64,000 nucleotides of DNA from Neisseria macacae ATCC 33926 (GTDB taxonomy: Bacteria > Pseudomonadota > Gammaproteobacteria > Burkholderiales > Neisseriaceae), in assembly GCF_022749495.1 (NCBI RefSeq), contig NZ_CP094241.1, positions 2,737,969 through 2,801,968 on the forward strand. Direction: 5' to 3'. Positions 41,108 through 50,624 of the stretch are shown in pieces. Below the pieces are notes generated by a model, which ran no database searches, was not told where the DNA came from, and saw only the letters and a program-made list of their open reading frames with translations. Positions within the stretch are counted from its first letter, which is position 1; each line of letters opens with the position of its first letter. The position numbers were made by a program, and so were the translations under genes.

Positions 41108-43732
41108 TTACTCCCCGCCTTCAACAATCTGTTTGAGGCGGTACAGTGCGTCTAGGGCTTCGCGGGGGGTGAGGTCGTCGGGGCGGAGTTGGTTTAGGGC
41201 TTCGGCGAGTGCGTGGTGGGCGGGGTGGTTTTCTTGGCTTGCGGTGGTTTGGGCTTCAGTGTCCGCTGTTTCGTCTTGGCTAAATCCGCTGTATTCGTTT
41301 TCAGGCGACAGGGTGCTGAAGATGTCCAACTGCGGACGGACGGCGGCGGCTTGGGCTTCGAGTTCGTCCAGATGTTTTTGGGCGGCTTTGAGGGCGCGGT
41401 TGGGCAGACCGGCGAGTTTGGCGACGGCAATGCCGTAGCTTTTGCTGGCGGGACCGGGTTCGATGTGGTGGAGGAAGACGATGTCTTGTCCTTGTTCGAG
41501 CGCGGAGAGGTGCATGTTGACTGCCGTCGCGTGGGCTTCGGGCAGTTTGGTCAGTTCGAAATAGTGGGTGGCGAAGAGGCTGAAGGATTTGTTTTTTTGC
41601 AGCAGGTGTTCGGCGATGGCGTGTGCGAGGGCGAGGCCGTCGAAGGTGGAGGTGCCGCGTCCGACTTCGTCCATGAGGACGAGGGATTGTTCGGTGGCGT
41701 GGTGGAGGATGTAGGCGGTTTCGCTCATTTCGACCATGAAGGTGGAGCGGTTGGAGGCGAGGTCGTCGGAGGCGCCGATGCGGGTGAAGATTTGGTCGAT
41801 GGGCCCGATTTGGGCGGTATCGGCGGGGACGAAGCTGCCGGTGTGCGCCATGAGGACGATGTGGGCGACTTGGCGCATGTAGGTGGATTTGCCGCCCATG
41901 TTGGGGCCGGTCAGGAGCATGAGGCGGTGTTTGTGGTCGAGGCGGGTGTGGTTGGCGGTGAAGTGGCGCACTTGCTGCTCGACGACGGGATGGCGGCCGT
42001 TTTCGATATGGATGACAGGGTAGTCGGCGAACTCGGGGCAGACGAAGCCGCGTTCGGCGGCGGTGGCGGCGAAGGTGGAGAGTACGTCGAGGGCGGCGGC
42101 GGCTTTGGCGGCTTTTTGAAGCTGGGAAAGGGTCGTCTGAATGTCTTTGAGGAGGGCTTCAAACAGGCGTTTTTCCAATGCCAATGCCTGCTCTTGCGCG
42201 GTCAGGACTTTGTCTTCGAAGGTTTTGAGTTCGGGGGTGATGAAGCGTTCGGCGTTTTTCAGGGTCTGGCGGCGTTGGTAGTCGGCAGGGGCTTGTTCGG
42301 CTTGGACTTTGGATAGCTCGATGTAGAAGCCGTGGACGCGGTTGAACTCGACTTTGAGGGTGGAGAGGCCGGTGCGTTCGCGTTCGCGCGCTTCGAGGTC
42401 GAGCAGGAATTCGTCGCCGTGGTTTTGGATGTGGCGCAACTCGTCGAGTTCTGCGGAATAGCCTTGGTTAATGACGCCGCCGTCTTTGAGCCAGACGGCG
42501 GGTTCGGGCATCATGGCGGCTTTGAGGGTTTCGGCGACGGGCAGGGTTTCGGGGAAAACAGCTTTGAGGGTTTCTAAGAGACTGCTGCCCTCGGCGGACA
42601 ATTCGATTTCGGACAGGGCAAACAGGCTGTCACGCAGGGCGGCGAGGTCGCGCGGGCGGGCGTTGCCGACGGCGATGCGGGCGGCGATGCGTTCGATGTC
42701 TGCAATGTTTTTCAGACGGCCTTGCAGGGTTTCGCATTGCGAACCCAGCGCGGCAACGGCTTCTTGGCGGGCGCGGATGTGGGCGCGGCTGCGTAAGGGG
42801 TGGTGCAGCCAGAGTGCCAAGAGGCGGCTGCCCATGTGGGTGGCGCAGCCGTCGAGTATGGAAAACAGGGTCGGCGATTTTTTGCCGGAGAGGGTTTGCG
42901 TGATTTCGAGATTGCGGCGCGTGGCGGCATCCATGCCGATATATTGGCTGTCGGTTTCGAGCGAAATGCCGTCGAGGTGTTGCGGCAACAGGTTTTGCGT
43001 CAGGCGGATGTAGTTCAACAGCGCGCCCGCCGCGCCGACGGCGGCTTCGTGTTCCTTGCCGTCCAAACCAAAGCCGTGCAGGTCTTGGCAGCCGAAGTAT
43101 TCGGTCAACAATTTCGCGCCCGCGTCGGCGGCAAACTGCCACGAGTTCAGGCGCGTGATGTTGGCAGAGGTCGTCTGAAAACCATTAGGCAGGCTTTTGC
43201 CTTCGGGCAACAGGATTTCCGCCGCCTGCAAACGCGCCAGCTCGTCGGCGAGTTTGTCCGCCGTCGTCAGCTTGGTTTTGAATTCGCCGCTTTGCAAAGA
43301 TGCCCACGCGATGGCGATGTGTTTTTTATCCGCGTTCACCGCCGCGATGCGGTTGGTTTCCTTGTCTTCCAAAAACGCCGCGTCGGTCAGCGTGCCGGGC
43401 GTAACGATGCGCACGACTTTGCGCTCCACCGGCCCTTTGCCCGCGCCGACTTCGCCCACCTGCTCGCACACCGCCACGCTTTTGCCCATCTTCACCAGCC
43501 GCGCCAGATACTGCTCCGCCGCGTGAAACGGCACGCCCGCCATCTTAATCGGCACGCCGTCCATCTGCCCGCGCGTGGTCAGGGTGATGTCCAACAGCTT
43601 CGCCGCTTCCACCGCGTCATCCAAAAACAGCTCGTAAAAATCGCCCATGCGGTAAAACACCAGCTTGTCGGCGTGCTGCGATTTGATGGCGAGATACTGC
43701 TGCATCATCGGGGAAACGGCGGATTTGCTCAT
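41108..43732 (-). CDS. mutS: DNA mismatch repair protein MutS
   Basis: MutS recognises mismatches and recruits MutL. 874 residues from [14 protein letters not shown]. The mismatch-binding domain has [11 protein letters not shown] (Phe and Glu of the F-x-E motif). The core and clamp domains follow ([27 protein letters not shown]), then the ATPase with Walker [15 protein letters not shown], Walker [24 protein letters not shown] and the HTH tail. I start at 43732, with AAGG eight bases upstream; the frame could extend five codons. An internal uptake sequence lies at about 43169. Confidence 0.97.
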   Translation of the reverse strand: MSKSAVSPMMQQYLAIKSQHADKLVFYRMGDFYELFLDDAVEAAKLLDITLTTRGQMDGVPIKMAGVPFHAAEQYLARLVKMGKSVAVCEQVGEVGAGKGPVERKVVRIVTPGTLTDAAFLEDKETNRIAAVNADKKHIAIAWASLQSGEFKTKLTTADKLADELARLQAAEILLPEGKSLPNGFQTTSANITRLNSWQFAADAGAKLLTEYFGCQDLHGFGLDGKEHEAAVGAAGALLNYIRLTQNLLPQHLDGISLETDSQYIGMDAATRRNLEITQTLSGKKSPTLFSILDGCATHMGSRLLALWLHHPLRSRAHIRARQEAVAALGSQCETLQGRLKNIADIERIAARIAVGNARPRDLAALRDSLFALSEIELSAEGSSLLETLKAVFPETLPVAETLKAAMMPEPAVWLKDGGVINQGYSAELDELRHIQNHGDEFLLDLEARERERTGLSTLKVEFNRVHGFYIELSKVQAEQAPADYQRRQTLKNAERFITPELKTFEDKVLTAQEQALALEKRLFEALLKDIQTTLSQLQKAAKAAAALDVLSTFAATAAERGFVCPEFADYPVIHIENGRHPVVEQQVRHFTANHTRLDHKHRLMLLTGPNMGGKSTYMRQVAHIVLMAHTGSFVPADTAQIGPIDQIFTRIGASDDLASNRSTFMVEMSETAYILHHATEQSLVLMDEVGRGTSTFDGLALAHAIAEHLLQKNKSFSLFATHYFELTKLPEAHATAVNMHLSALEQGQDIVFLHHIEPGPASKSYGIAVAKLAGLPNRALKAAQKHLDELEAQAAAVRPQLDIFSTLSPENEYSGFSQDETADTEAQTTASQENHPAHHALAEALNQLRPDDLTPREALDALYRLKQIVEGGE

Positions 43733-43769
43733 GGGAATGCCTTGCAAAACGGAAAAGCCTTATTGTAGC

Positions 43770-43814
43770 AAAAGGTCGTCTGAAACCCTAAAACAAGGTT
43801 TCAGACGACCTTTT
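43770..43814 (-). terminator. Inverted uptake-sequence terminator of the DUF4424 gene
   Basis: AAAAGGTCGTCTGAAACCC and inverse followed by TTTT, between the DUF4424 gene and mutS. Confidence 0.75.
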
Positions 43815-43831
43815 ATGTATGCTGCTTTGGG

Positions 43832-44773
43832 TTAGTCGTAAACGAAAATGATGTCCAAGTCTTTTTTCGGCAGGAAATTTTCTTTGACTGCTTGGAAACG
43901 GTTCGGCCCGACTTTGCGCAGGGATTTGTCCCAGCAGAGCGACAGCACGGTATTGGGCTCACGGTCTATGGTCAGGGTGAATTTACCGATGGGTTTTGCC
44001 CAGTTGGCACCTGTGGTCAGGATATAGCCCAAATGGTGATAGACATTTGAAGCTTCTTTCACATTTTTAAAGTTGTTAAGGAAGTTTTCATCCATGCAGT
44101 AAGCGTCTATAAATGCTTTGCTGTCTTTGGCTTTGAGCGAAGGCAGGAAGCTGCCGCCGACCAGCGGGGTGTATTGGTGTTTGATTTCGGTGACGCTGCC
44201 GGCTTTGAAGGTTTGCTTCCAGCTGTAAACAATCTGCGCCGACCAATCGGGCAGTTCATCCGGCTGCTTGGGCAGCATGGATTGGACTTTGGCGGAGCGG
44301 CAGGCTCTGATTTTGCTGCCGATTTTTTCACCGTCTTGCTTTTGCGTCCAAGGGTGCATCAGTTCCTGATCGCTCAAACCGCATTTTTTCAAATCGGCGG
44401 TCACGTCCACCAGCGAGCCGTTACTCCGTTCAAAATAAGCACGGACGTGGGCTTGCGGGCGGACAGGTTTACCGTCGGCGTAAATTCGGAAGCTGTCAAC
44501 CAAGCCTTTGGTGTCGGCAAAGTCGTAATCGGTGAAAGCAGGGACAATCGGCAAAGGGAAAAGGACGGTTTCGGTAAGGTCTTGCGAGGAGGTGTTTTTA
44601 AACCGGTAATGCACGCGAATCTGGTGTTCGCTGATGTACAAATCTTCGCTCTGCATATCGATATGCGGATTTTTCAGATATTTGATGCCGCTTGTGCTGA
44701 CTGTACCCATGCTGTCGTTGGCATGGGCTGCTCCGGCAAGCAGGAGGAGCATTAGGAAGGTATTGGGTTTCAT
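43832..44773 (-). CDS. DUF4424 family exported protein
   Basis: 313 residues with a signal peptide (MKPNTFLMLLLLAGAAHA) and the DUF4424 layout. An N-terminal beta segment describes bilayer-facing strands (EDLYISEHQIRVHYRFKNTSSQDLTETVLFPLP), and a C-terminal part has conserved aromatic and cysteine residues (CMDENFL, LTIDREPNTVLSLCWD). Function is unknown for the whole family; location is periplasmic. It stands alone between the mutS and POT transporter genes, each separated by an uptake-sequence hairpin. Confidence 0.8.
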   Translation of the reverse strand: MKPNTFLMLLLLAGAAHANDSMGTVSTSGIKYLKNPHIDMQSEDLYISEHQIRVHYRFKNTSSQDLTETVLFPLPIVPAFTDYDFADTKGLVDSFRIYADGKPVRPQAHVRAYFERSNGSLVDVTADLKKCGLSDQELMHPWTQKQDGEKIGSKIRACRSAKVQSMLPKQPDELPDWSAQIVYSWKQTFKAGSVTEIKHQYTPLVGGSFLPSLKAKDSKAFIDAYCMDENFLNNFKNVKEASNVYHHLGYILTTGANWAKPIGKFTLTIDREPNTVLSLCWDKSLRKVGPNRFQAVKENFLPKKDLDIIFVYD

Positions 44774-44794
44774 GGGTTCAAAGTCCTTAAAAAT

Positions 44795-44828
44795 AGGTCG
44801 TCTGAAACGGCATTTCAGACGACCTTCT
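44795..44828 (-). terminator. Inverted uptake-sequence terminator of the POT transporter gene
   Basis: ATAGGTCGTCTGAAA and inverse; compact stem with a five-base loop. Confidence 0.65.
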
Positions 44829-44842
44829 TAACGAATCAGTAT

Positions 44843-46300
44843 TTAATCCGCGCCTTTGAGCATTTTATTCAAAATAGGTACGAGTAGCAATAATACCAAA
44901 CCAGTGATTACGCCTATGCCGCAAAGCATCCAGTAGAAATCCAGCGGGGCTTTCTTATCGAATCCTTCTTTGAACAACACGCCGCCCAAAGTGAAGCCCA
45001 ACGAAAAGCCCAAGAAGTTGAGCGCGACCATTTGGGTTTTGAACATGGGCGGGGCGATTTTGGTGGCGATAGAAAGTGCAATCGGCGAGATCATCAGTTC
45101 GCCTATGGTGATGGCGAGCAAGATCAGCGCGAACACAATAATCGGCATGGGTGTCTCTGATGAAATATACGGTACGAATCCAAGATAGGATATGCCGACA
45201 ACAATCATCGCCAACACGAATTTAAACGGGGTTTTCGGCTGATATTTGCCCATTTTCGTCCAAATCGCCGCCATCACGCCGGAGAAGAGGACGACCCACA
45301 TACTTTGGATCGAGTCTTTCCATGCGACGGGGACAGTCCAGCCGAATAGGGTGCGGTCAACCGTTTTGTCAAAATACACCGTCGCCACGGTATAGACTTG
45401 GAACCAGACCGACCAAAACAGGCAGATGGTCAGAAACAGCGGGATATAGGCAATGATGTGGCGTTTGTTTTCAGACGACACATGGCTGCTGCCGAGCAGA
45501 CGCGCGAAATAGGCAATGACGGTAAGAATGACCGTGCCGAGCAGGAATTTGGAGAAGTTGTCCAAATTGAGCGCGCCCGAGGCAATCAGGCTGCCGATAA
45601 CCAAGACAATCAACACGGCGACTGCCACCGCGGTTTTCACTTTTTCAGGACGCAGCGGATTGGGCGCAGGCGTATGCGGCAGCAGTTTGCGTCCCGCAGA
45701 GTAACGCCACAGCCCGAAAGCCATACCGACTGCCGCCGCGCCGAAGCCGTAGTGGAAACCCATCTTCGTTTGCAGCAAGCCCGTCAGGAGCGGGCCTAAG
45801 AAGCCGCCGATGTTGATGGAGATATAGAAAATGGAAAAACCGGCATCGCGCAGTGGCTTCATGTGATCCGCCTCATAAAGCGAGCCGACCATCGAGCTTG
45901 CCGACGATTTCACGCCGCCGCTGCCCAGTGCGATGAGTACCAAGCCGCATAGCAGTCCGTACAGACCCGGTGCGATTGCCAAAACAATGTGTCCGAGCAT
46001 GACCACGATGCCGGAAATAAACAGCGTTCTCTCCGCGCCCCAAATCCGGTCGGCAAGCCATGCGCCGAGTATGGTGGACAAATAAACGCTGCCGCCGTAT
46101 GCGCCGACGATGCCGCCGGCGAGCGACTCGTTTATGCCCAAACCGCCTTTATTGGCAGCGTAATAGAGATAGATCATTAAGATACCCTGCATCCCGTAAA
46201 ACGAGAAACGTTCCCACAATTCGATATGGAACAGGGTAGAGAGCTGGATGGGATGCCCGAAGAAGGTTTTTTCCTTGCGGGCGGACTGGTTGTCAGACAT
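44843..46300 (-). CDS. Proton-dependent di-/tripeptide transporter (POT family)
   Basis: 485 residues, 12-14 membrane helices, MFS fold. The POT signature ExxERFxxYG is seen in FHIELWERFSFYGMQGIL. Other family marks are GAYGGSVYLSTILGAWLADRIWG and the PTR2 motif FSIFYISINIGGFLGPLLTG. It imports short peptides with protons; E. coli homologues are DtpA-D. Solitary, with a 353-bp upstream region. Which Dtp subtype it is cannot be told. Confidence 0.92.
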   Translation of the reverse strand: MSDNQSARKEKTFFGHPIQLSTLFHIELWERFSFYGMQGILMIYLYYAANKGGLGINESLAGGIVGAYGGSVYLSTILGAWLADRIWGAERTLFISGIVVMLGHIVLAIAPGLYGLLCGLVLIALGSGGVKSSASSMVGSLYEADHMKPLRDAGFSIFYISINIGGFLGPLLTGLLQTKMGFHYGFGAAAVGMAFGLWRYSAGRKLLPHTPAPNPLRPEKVKTAVAVAVLIVLVIGSLIASGALNLDNFSKFLLGTVILTVIAYFARLLGSSHVSSENKRHIIAYIPLFLTICLFWSVWFQVYTVATVYFDKTVDRTLFGWTVPVAWKDSIQSMWVVLFSGVMAAIWTKMGKYQPKTPFKFVLAMIVVGISYLGFVPYISSETPMPIIVFALILLAITIGELMISPIALSIATKIAPPMFKTQMVALNFLGFSLGFTLGGVLFKEGFDKKAPLDFYWMLCGIGVITGLVLLLLVPILNKMLKGAD

Positions 46301-46654
46301 ATTAAAGTTCTCCTGTTGGCAGAGGTTGGGCAGACGGACCGCCCCGGCGGAAACCTGCCTGCCCCGCCGGCATTTTCAATATTTTTCTTAGAGCGGGCGC
46401 GGGCGTAAGGATTGCCTGCCGCACCCTGCGGGTTTGGCGGGAAACGCCCGTATCCGATGCTTTCATCTAGGATTTACAGGAGTTTACGATGCCAAACATT
46501 TTTCGGTTTTTAGCCGAATCTGAAACGCTTGTCAAACGGCATATGGCAAAGGTTTGAGGCTGCACAGGTAAACCGCATTTTGATTTAAGCAGGGGTCGTC
46601 TGAAAACGTATCGGCAAAAAGGAGGCATTTTCAGGCGGAAGGCGCGGGCGTATC
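46301..46654. other. Spacer between the POT transporter and GNAT gene
   Basis: It contains GC-rich inverted stretches near 46340-46375, a 22-codon candidate ORF (46489-46557, listed separately) and one uptake sequence near 46595. No other gene-like signal. Confidence 0.4.
46489..46557 (+). CDS. Candidate 22-residue peptide gene
   Basis: ATG with an excellent ribosome binding site (AGGAG six bases upstream) opens a 22-codon frame (MPNIFRFLAESE... ending ...MAKV, TGA). It is basic and weakly hydrophobic, with no signal peptide or recognised family. It may be real, a leader peptide or chance; only the ribosome binding site supports it. Confidence 0.25.
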   Translation: MPNIFRFLAESETLVKRHMAKV

Positions 46655-47131
46655 ATGCCCTTCATGAACATCACGCCTTTACGCCCCGAACACGTCGAAC
46701 CGCTCGCCCGTGCGCTTTATCTGCAATGGCATGACTTTGCGCCGTGGTCGTCTATGGAGAAAATCCGCGCCTATTACGCGGAATGCCTAAACGGTGAAAA
46801 CCTGCCGCTGGCGTTTGCCGCCGTCGGAAAGGACGGCGCGCTGCTGGGTTCGGCCGCGCTCAAACGGCACGATATGGAAGAATTTCCCCAATACGAATAT
46901 TGGCTGGGCGATGTGTTCGTTTTGCCCGAACACAGGGGGACGGGCGTGGGCGCTCTGTTGATTGGACACTGCCTCGCCGCCGCCCGCCAAATGCACCTGC
47001 CCAAGCTTTACCTTTATACGCCGGACGTGCAGTCGGTTTACGAGAAATACGGCTGGCGTGAAATTAAGACCTGTCGGCACAACGGCGAGACGGTGTCGGT
47101 AATGGAATTGGTATTGGAGGGGGACGGATAA
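46655..47131 (+). CDS. GNAT family N-acetyltransferase
   Basis: 158 residues with a GNAT fold. The acetyl-CoA pyrophosphate-binding motif is VFVLPEHRGTGVGALLIGH (about 92-110) and motif B is YLYTPDVQSVYEKYGWRE. Substrate unknown; small cytoplasmic GNATs of this size often act on amines, antibiotics or protein N termini. The start could also be the ATG nine bases downstream (MNITPLRP). Solitary, with an uptake-sequence terminator after it. Confidence 0.85.
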   Translation: MPFMNITPLRPEHVEPLARALYLQWHDFAPWSSMEKIRAYYAECLNGENLPLAFAAVGKDGALLGSAALKRHDMEEFPQYEYWLGDVFVLPEHRGTGVGALLIGHCLAAARQMHLPKLYLYTPDVQSVYEKYGWREIKTCRHNGETVSVMELVLEGDG

Positions 47132-47163
47132 TCCGGTTGAATATGACACCCATCTTGTGACGC

Positions 47164-47209
47164 AGGGGTCGTCTGAAAACCCAATCTTTGATTTTCAGAC
47201 GACCTTTTT
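47164..47209 (+). terminator. Inverted uptake-sequence terminator of the GNAT gene
   Basis: GGGGTCGTCTGAAAACCC and inverse followed by TTTTT. Confidence 0.75.
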
Positions 47210-47258
47210 GTTTACGCATATGGGAACTGTTTATCATTGCAACGTTCTATAAAAGGAT

Positions 47259-47307
47259 TGACTTCAAAGCGATACGGCGTTGCCGCGCCTTGTCCTGATT
47301 TGAAGTC
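47259..47307. repeat. Internally deleted, decayed Correia-like element
   Basis: GACTTCAAAGCGATACGGCG...CCTTGTCCTGATTTGAAGTC keeps the sub-terminal CREE blocks (TACGGCGTTGCC...GCCTTGTCCTGATT). It lacks both TATAGTGGATTAA termini and has acquired its own GACTTCAAA inverted ends. Confidence 0.55.
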
Positions 47308-47324
47308 TCTCCGGCATATTTGGG

Positions 47325-47383
47325 CTGAAGCGGAATCACTCGAAAACGGCGGCTTCATCACCGTTTTTATTGATCCCGCTTCA
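47325..47383. repeat. Hairpin-forming inverted repeat
   Basis: GCTGAAGCGGAATCA and TGATCCCGCTTCAGC can pair over about 15 bp with one mismatch around a 30-base loop, in the spacer upstream of the M16 peptidase operon. Role unknown. Confidence 0.4.
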
Positions 47384-47486
47384 GCGCAGACTGAAACGGG
47401 CGGATAGCCGTTTCGTCCCGTTCTCGGTAATATTTTGCACTCAAGCAGAGACTGCTCTGCGCCAGACCGACTGAGAGGAATCCAGA

Positions 47487-48854
47487 TTGAACAGCTTACG
47501 CCATCTTGCCCTGATATTTGCTTTGTCCGCGCCCGTACTCACGCTGGCGCAGACCGTATCGCAAACGCTGCCCAACGGGTTGAAGATTATTGTGAAAGAA
47601 GACCGCCGCGCACCGGTCGCCGTGTCGCAGCTTTGGTATAAAGTCGGCAGCGTGGATGAAAAACAGGGCAAAAGCGGTTTGAGCCATGCCTTGGAACACA
47701 TGATGTTTAAAGGCACGCAGGCCGTACCTTCGGGAGAATTCAACCGCCGCGTCGCCGCTTTGGGCGGAGAGAACAATGCCTACACCAACCGCAGCGAGAC
47801 GGTTTATTACGAAAATATCGCGGCGGCAAACCTGCCCGAAGTGTTGAAGCTCGAAGCCGACCGGATGCACAACCTCAATTTCAGCGATGAAGAATTTCAA
47901 AATGAAATGAACGTCATCCGCGAAGAACGCCGCCAACGCACGGAAGACACGGCGGACGGCAAGCTGTGGGAACAGGTGTATCTGAACAGCTTTACGCTGC
48001 CTTCGATGAAAGCCGCGGTCATCGGTTATATGGATGATTTGCACACGCTCAAAGCCGACGATTTGCGCGACTGGTATCGGCAATATTACGCGCCGAACAA
48101 CGCCGTTTTGGTGATTGTCGGCGATGTCGATGCCAAGAAGACGCTCAAAACCGCGGCGGAACTGTTCGGCAACATTCCCGCCAAGCAGCAGCCCGACCGC
48201 AATATGCTTGCCAACGAACCGTTCAAACGCGAACCTGTGAATTTTCAGACGACCTCGGTGGTCACGCGCCAACCCTTGGTCAGCTTGAACTACCGCGTCC
48301 CCGGATTGGAAAGTCTGGACGACAGACTGCCCTATGCGCTGGATGTCCTGTCGGAAATCTTGTCGGGCAATTCGTCCAGCCGCTTGGATAAAAACCTGAT
48401 ACGCGGCAAACAGATGGCTTTGAGTACGGGCGCAAGTTACGACCTGATCAGCCGTGAAATGCCGTTGTTCAGCATCTTCGCCATGCCGGCGGACAACGTC
48501 GAAGTCGATGCCGTCATCGCCGAATTGCGCCGCGAATTGAAAGACATCGCTGAAAACGGAGTCAGCACCGAAGAGCTGAACCGCATCAAAGCTCAGTCGG
48601 AAGCGTCCGAAATCTACGAGCGCGACTCTATGGAGGCACAGGCTTCCATCATCGGGCGGCTGGAGGCGCGCGGCTTCGAATACAGCGACGAAGCGGAAAT
48701 CCGCCGCCGCCTGAAAGCCGTCAGCGTCGAAGATGTGCAGGCCGCCGCGCAGTTGCTGACGGACGACCGCTTGGCGACCGTGGTTGTGATGCCCGATCCG
48801 AAAATCCTGTACCACCCGATTGTTCAGGCGGCAAACAAGCCTCAACCTAAATAA
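47487..48854 (+). CDS. M16 family zinc metallopeptidase, active subunit
   Basis: 455 residues beginning at a TTG (6-7 bases after GAGAGGAA). Signal peptide MNSLRHLALIFALSAPVLTLA, so it is exported to the periplasm. The inverted zinc motif HALEH (67-71) and the downstream Glu (ENEMNVIREE region) form a complete active site. The second M16 domain follows (about 210-455). It is paired with a following M16 protein lacking the zinc motif, the usual two-subunit heterodimer of bacterial M16B peptidases. Confidence 0.92.
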   Translation: MNSLRHLALIFALSAPVLTLAQTVSQTLPNGLKIIVKEDRRAPVAVSQLWYKVGSVDEKQGKSGLSHALEHMMFKGTQAVPSGEFNRRVAALGGENNAYTNRSETVYYENIAAANLPEVLKLEADRMHNLNFSDEEFQNEMNVIREERRQRTEDTADGKLWEQVYLNSFTLPSMKAAVIGYMDDLHTLKADDLRDWYRQYYAPNNAVLVIVGDVDAKKTLKTAAELFGNIPAKQQPDRNMLANEPFKREPVNFQTTSVVTRQPLVSLNYRVPGLESLDDRLPYALDVLSEILSGNSSSRLDKNLIRGKQMALSTGASYDLISREMPLFSIFAMPADNVEVDAVIAELRRELKDIAENGVSTEELNRIKAQSEASEIYERDSMEAQASIIGRLEARGFEYSDEAEIRRRLKAVSVEDVQAAAQLLTDDRLATVVVMPDPKILYHPIVQAANKPQPK

Positions 48855-48861
48855 ACCGACC

Positions 48862-48904
48862 AAAGGGGTCGTCTGAAACCGTTTTTCCCGTTTTCAGACG
48901 ACCT
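48862..48904 (+). terminator. Uptake-sequence hairpin between the two M16 genes
   Basis: AAGGGGTCGTCTGAAACCG and inverse; weak T-run, so it may only attenuate. Confidence 0.5.
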
Positions 48905-49010
48905 CCGAACCGCCCCGCCCGAAGTGGCACATGACTCGGAACGGGACGGAATACGGCGCCAAACCGCCCTTCTGCCCCGGTAACCGGGTTAAACCGCAAA
49001 GGAATATCCG

Positions 49011-50309
49011 ATGAAATCCCTTCCCCTCATATTAGCCCTCGCCTTCTCCACCGCCGCGCAGGCAGGCGTGGACATCCAACGCTGGACCACCGGCAACGGC
49101 ACAGAAGTCCTTTTGGTCGAGCAACACGACAACCCCATCGTCGATATGCAGGTCAACTTCAAAGGCGCGGGCAGCGTGTTCAACCCCGAAGGCAAAAGCG
49201 AAGTGGCGGAATTCACCGCCGCCCTGCTGACCGACGGCACGGAAAAGCTGGACGAAGAAGCCTTTAATGCCGCCGCCGACGACATTGCCGCCCAAATCGA
49301 CAGCAGCAGCGGACAGGAAAGCTCTGCCGCCGTCTTGCGCAGCCTGAGCCGCCCCGAAACGCTCAAAAAAGCCGCCGGACTGCTCAACCAATCCCTGACG
49401 CACCCCCGTTTTGACCCCGCCGTGTTCGACCGCCGTCAAAAAGAGGCAGTGACCACCCTCCAGCAACAGGAAACCACCCCCGACTTCACCGCCGGACGCG
49501 CCCTGACCAAACTTGCCTATCCCGACCACCCATACGGCAGCGGCGCCAACGTCACCACGGAGAGCATCCGCAAAGTCAACCTTGACGACATCCGCGCGTT
49601 CCACCGCAGCCGCTACGGCAAAGACAACGCCATCGTCGCCATCGTCGGCGACATCAACCGCAAACAAGCCGACCAGCTTGTGAAAAACGTGTTGAACGGC
49701 CTGCCCGACCGCAGCAAAGCCGCCCACACCGTCCCGCCCGTCAAACCCAATCCGGCACAACGCCGCGACATCCCGTTTGCCGGCGAACAGGCGCAAGTCT
49801 TGCTCGGTATGCCGCTGATTAAACGCCACGACCCCGACTATTACGCCTTGGTTGCCGGCAACTACATCCTCGGCGGCGGCGGCTTCGACAGCCGCCTGAT
49901 GAAAGTCTTGCGCGACCGTTACGGCTACACCTACGGCGTATACAGCAACCTCGAACCGGCGACCGAAGCGGGTATGTTCACCATCGCCTATTCCACCCAG
50001 AAGAAAAACACCAAAGATTCGCTCGTACAGGCTCAGGCAGTCATCAAACAATTCATCGAAGAAGGCCCGACCGAAGAAGAACTGGCACAAGCCAAAGCCA
50101 ACATCATCGGCAGCTTCCCCCTGCGTTTCGATTCCAACGCCAAACTGGTGAAATACCTCAGCATCATCGGTTATCACAACCTGCCCAACGACTATCTCGA
50201 AGCCTACCCCAAAGCCATCGGCAAATTGACCGTGGCGCAAGTCAAAGACGCTTGGAAGCGCCGCGTCAAACCTGAAGATTTGCACATTGTCGTCGTCGGT
50301 GCCGAATAA
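49011..50309 (+). CDS. M16 family peptidase-like protein, inactive partner
   Basis: 432 residues, signal peptide MKSLPLILALAFSTAAQA. The M16 fold is clear (FHRSRYGKDNAIVAIVGDI; GGGGFDSRLMKVLRDRYGYTYGVYSN). The position of HxxEH reads EVAEFTAALLTDG, so no zinc can be bound by that motif. The R/Y pair that binds substrate in inactive partners is present in VLRDRYGYTYG. With the preceding active subunit it should form a periplasmic heterodimer. The two genes are 156 bp apart. Confidence 0.9.
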   Translation: MKSLPLILALAFSTAAQAGVDIQRWTTGNGTEVLLVEQHDNPIVDMQVNFKGAGSVFNPEGKSEVAEFTAALLTDGTEKLDEEAFNAAADDIAAQIDSSSGQESSAAVLRSLSRPETLKKAAGLLNQSLTHPRFDPAVFDRRQKEAVTTLQQQETTPDFTAGRALTKLAYPDHPYGSGANVTTESIRKVNLDDIRAFHRSRYGKDNAIVAIVGDINRKQADQLVKNVLNGLPDRSKAAHTVPPVKPNPAQRRDIPFAGEQAQVLLGMPLIKRHDPDYYALVAGNYILGGGGFDSRLMKVLRDRYGYTYGVYSNLEPATEAGMFTIAYSTQKKNTKDSLVQAQAVIKQFIEEGPTEEELAQAKANIIGSFPLRFDSNAKLVKYLSIIGYHNLPNDYLEAYPKAIGKLTVAQVKDAWKRRVKPEDLHIVVVGAE

Positions 50310-50391
50310 CCCCGCCGCCCATCCTTGTCCGACGGATACAGCCTGTCGGACAAGGCTTGAGGGGAACGGCGGCTTCATTCCGCCGCACAGC

Positions 50392-50472
50392 AAAAAGGTC
50401 GTCTGAAAGCGCAGCTTCGACAATATCCCAACAGACATTGCGAAACTGCGCCCGACAGTTTTCAGACGACCC
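50392..50472 (+). terminator. Long uptake-sequence hairpin between the M16 pair and murA
   Basis: AAAAAGGTCGTCTGAAAGCGCAG and CTGCGC...TTTTCAGACGACC are spaced by about 50 bases; a second inner stem (CGCAG/CTGCG) helps fold it. It fills most of the 315-bp gap, which has no gene. Confidence 0.6.
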
Positions 50473-50624
50473 TTCCGACCATTCGTACCCCGTAAACGCC
50501 CTTCGGAAGAATTCTCCCCGCCCGCCCGCAAAAACCGTCAAAATCCCTTATAATTCCGAACCTAAACGAATCCCGTCCTGCCGGCAGCGCCGTCGGGACT
50601 TGTCTTAACAACGAAAGAAACACT

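Noticed and set aside
49011..50309. Second M16 gene as a decayed pseudogene because the zinc motif is missing
   Set aside because: The frame is full length with a signal peptide and keeps the R/Y substrate pair; inactive M16 partners are normal in two-subunit M16B peptidases.
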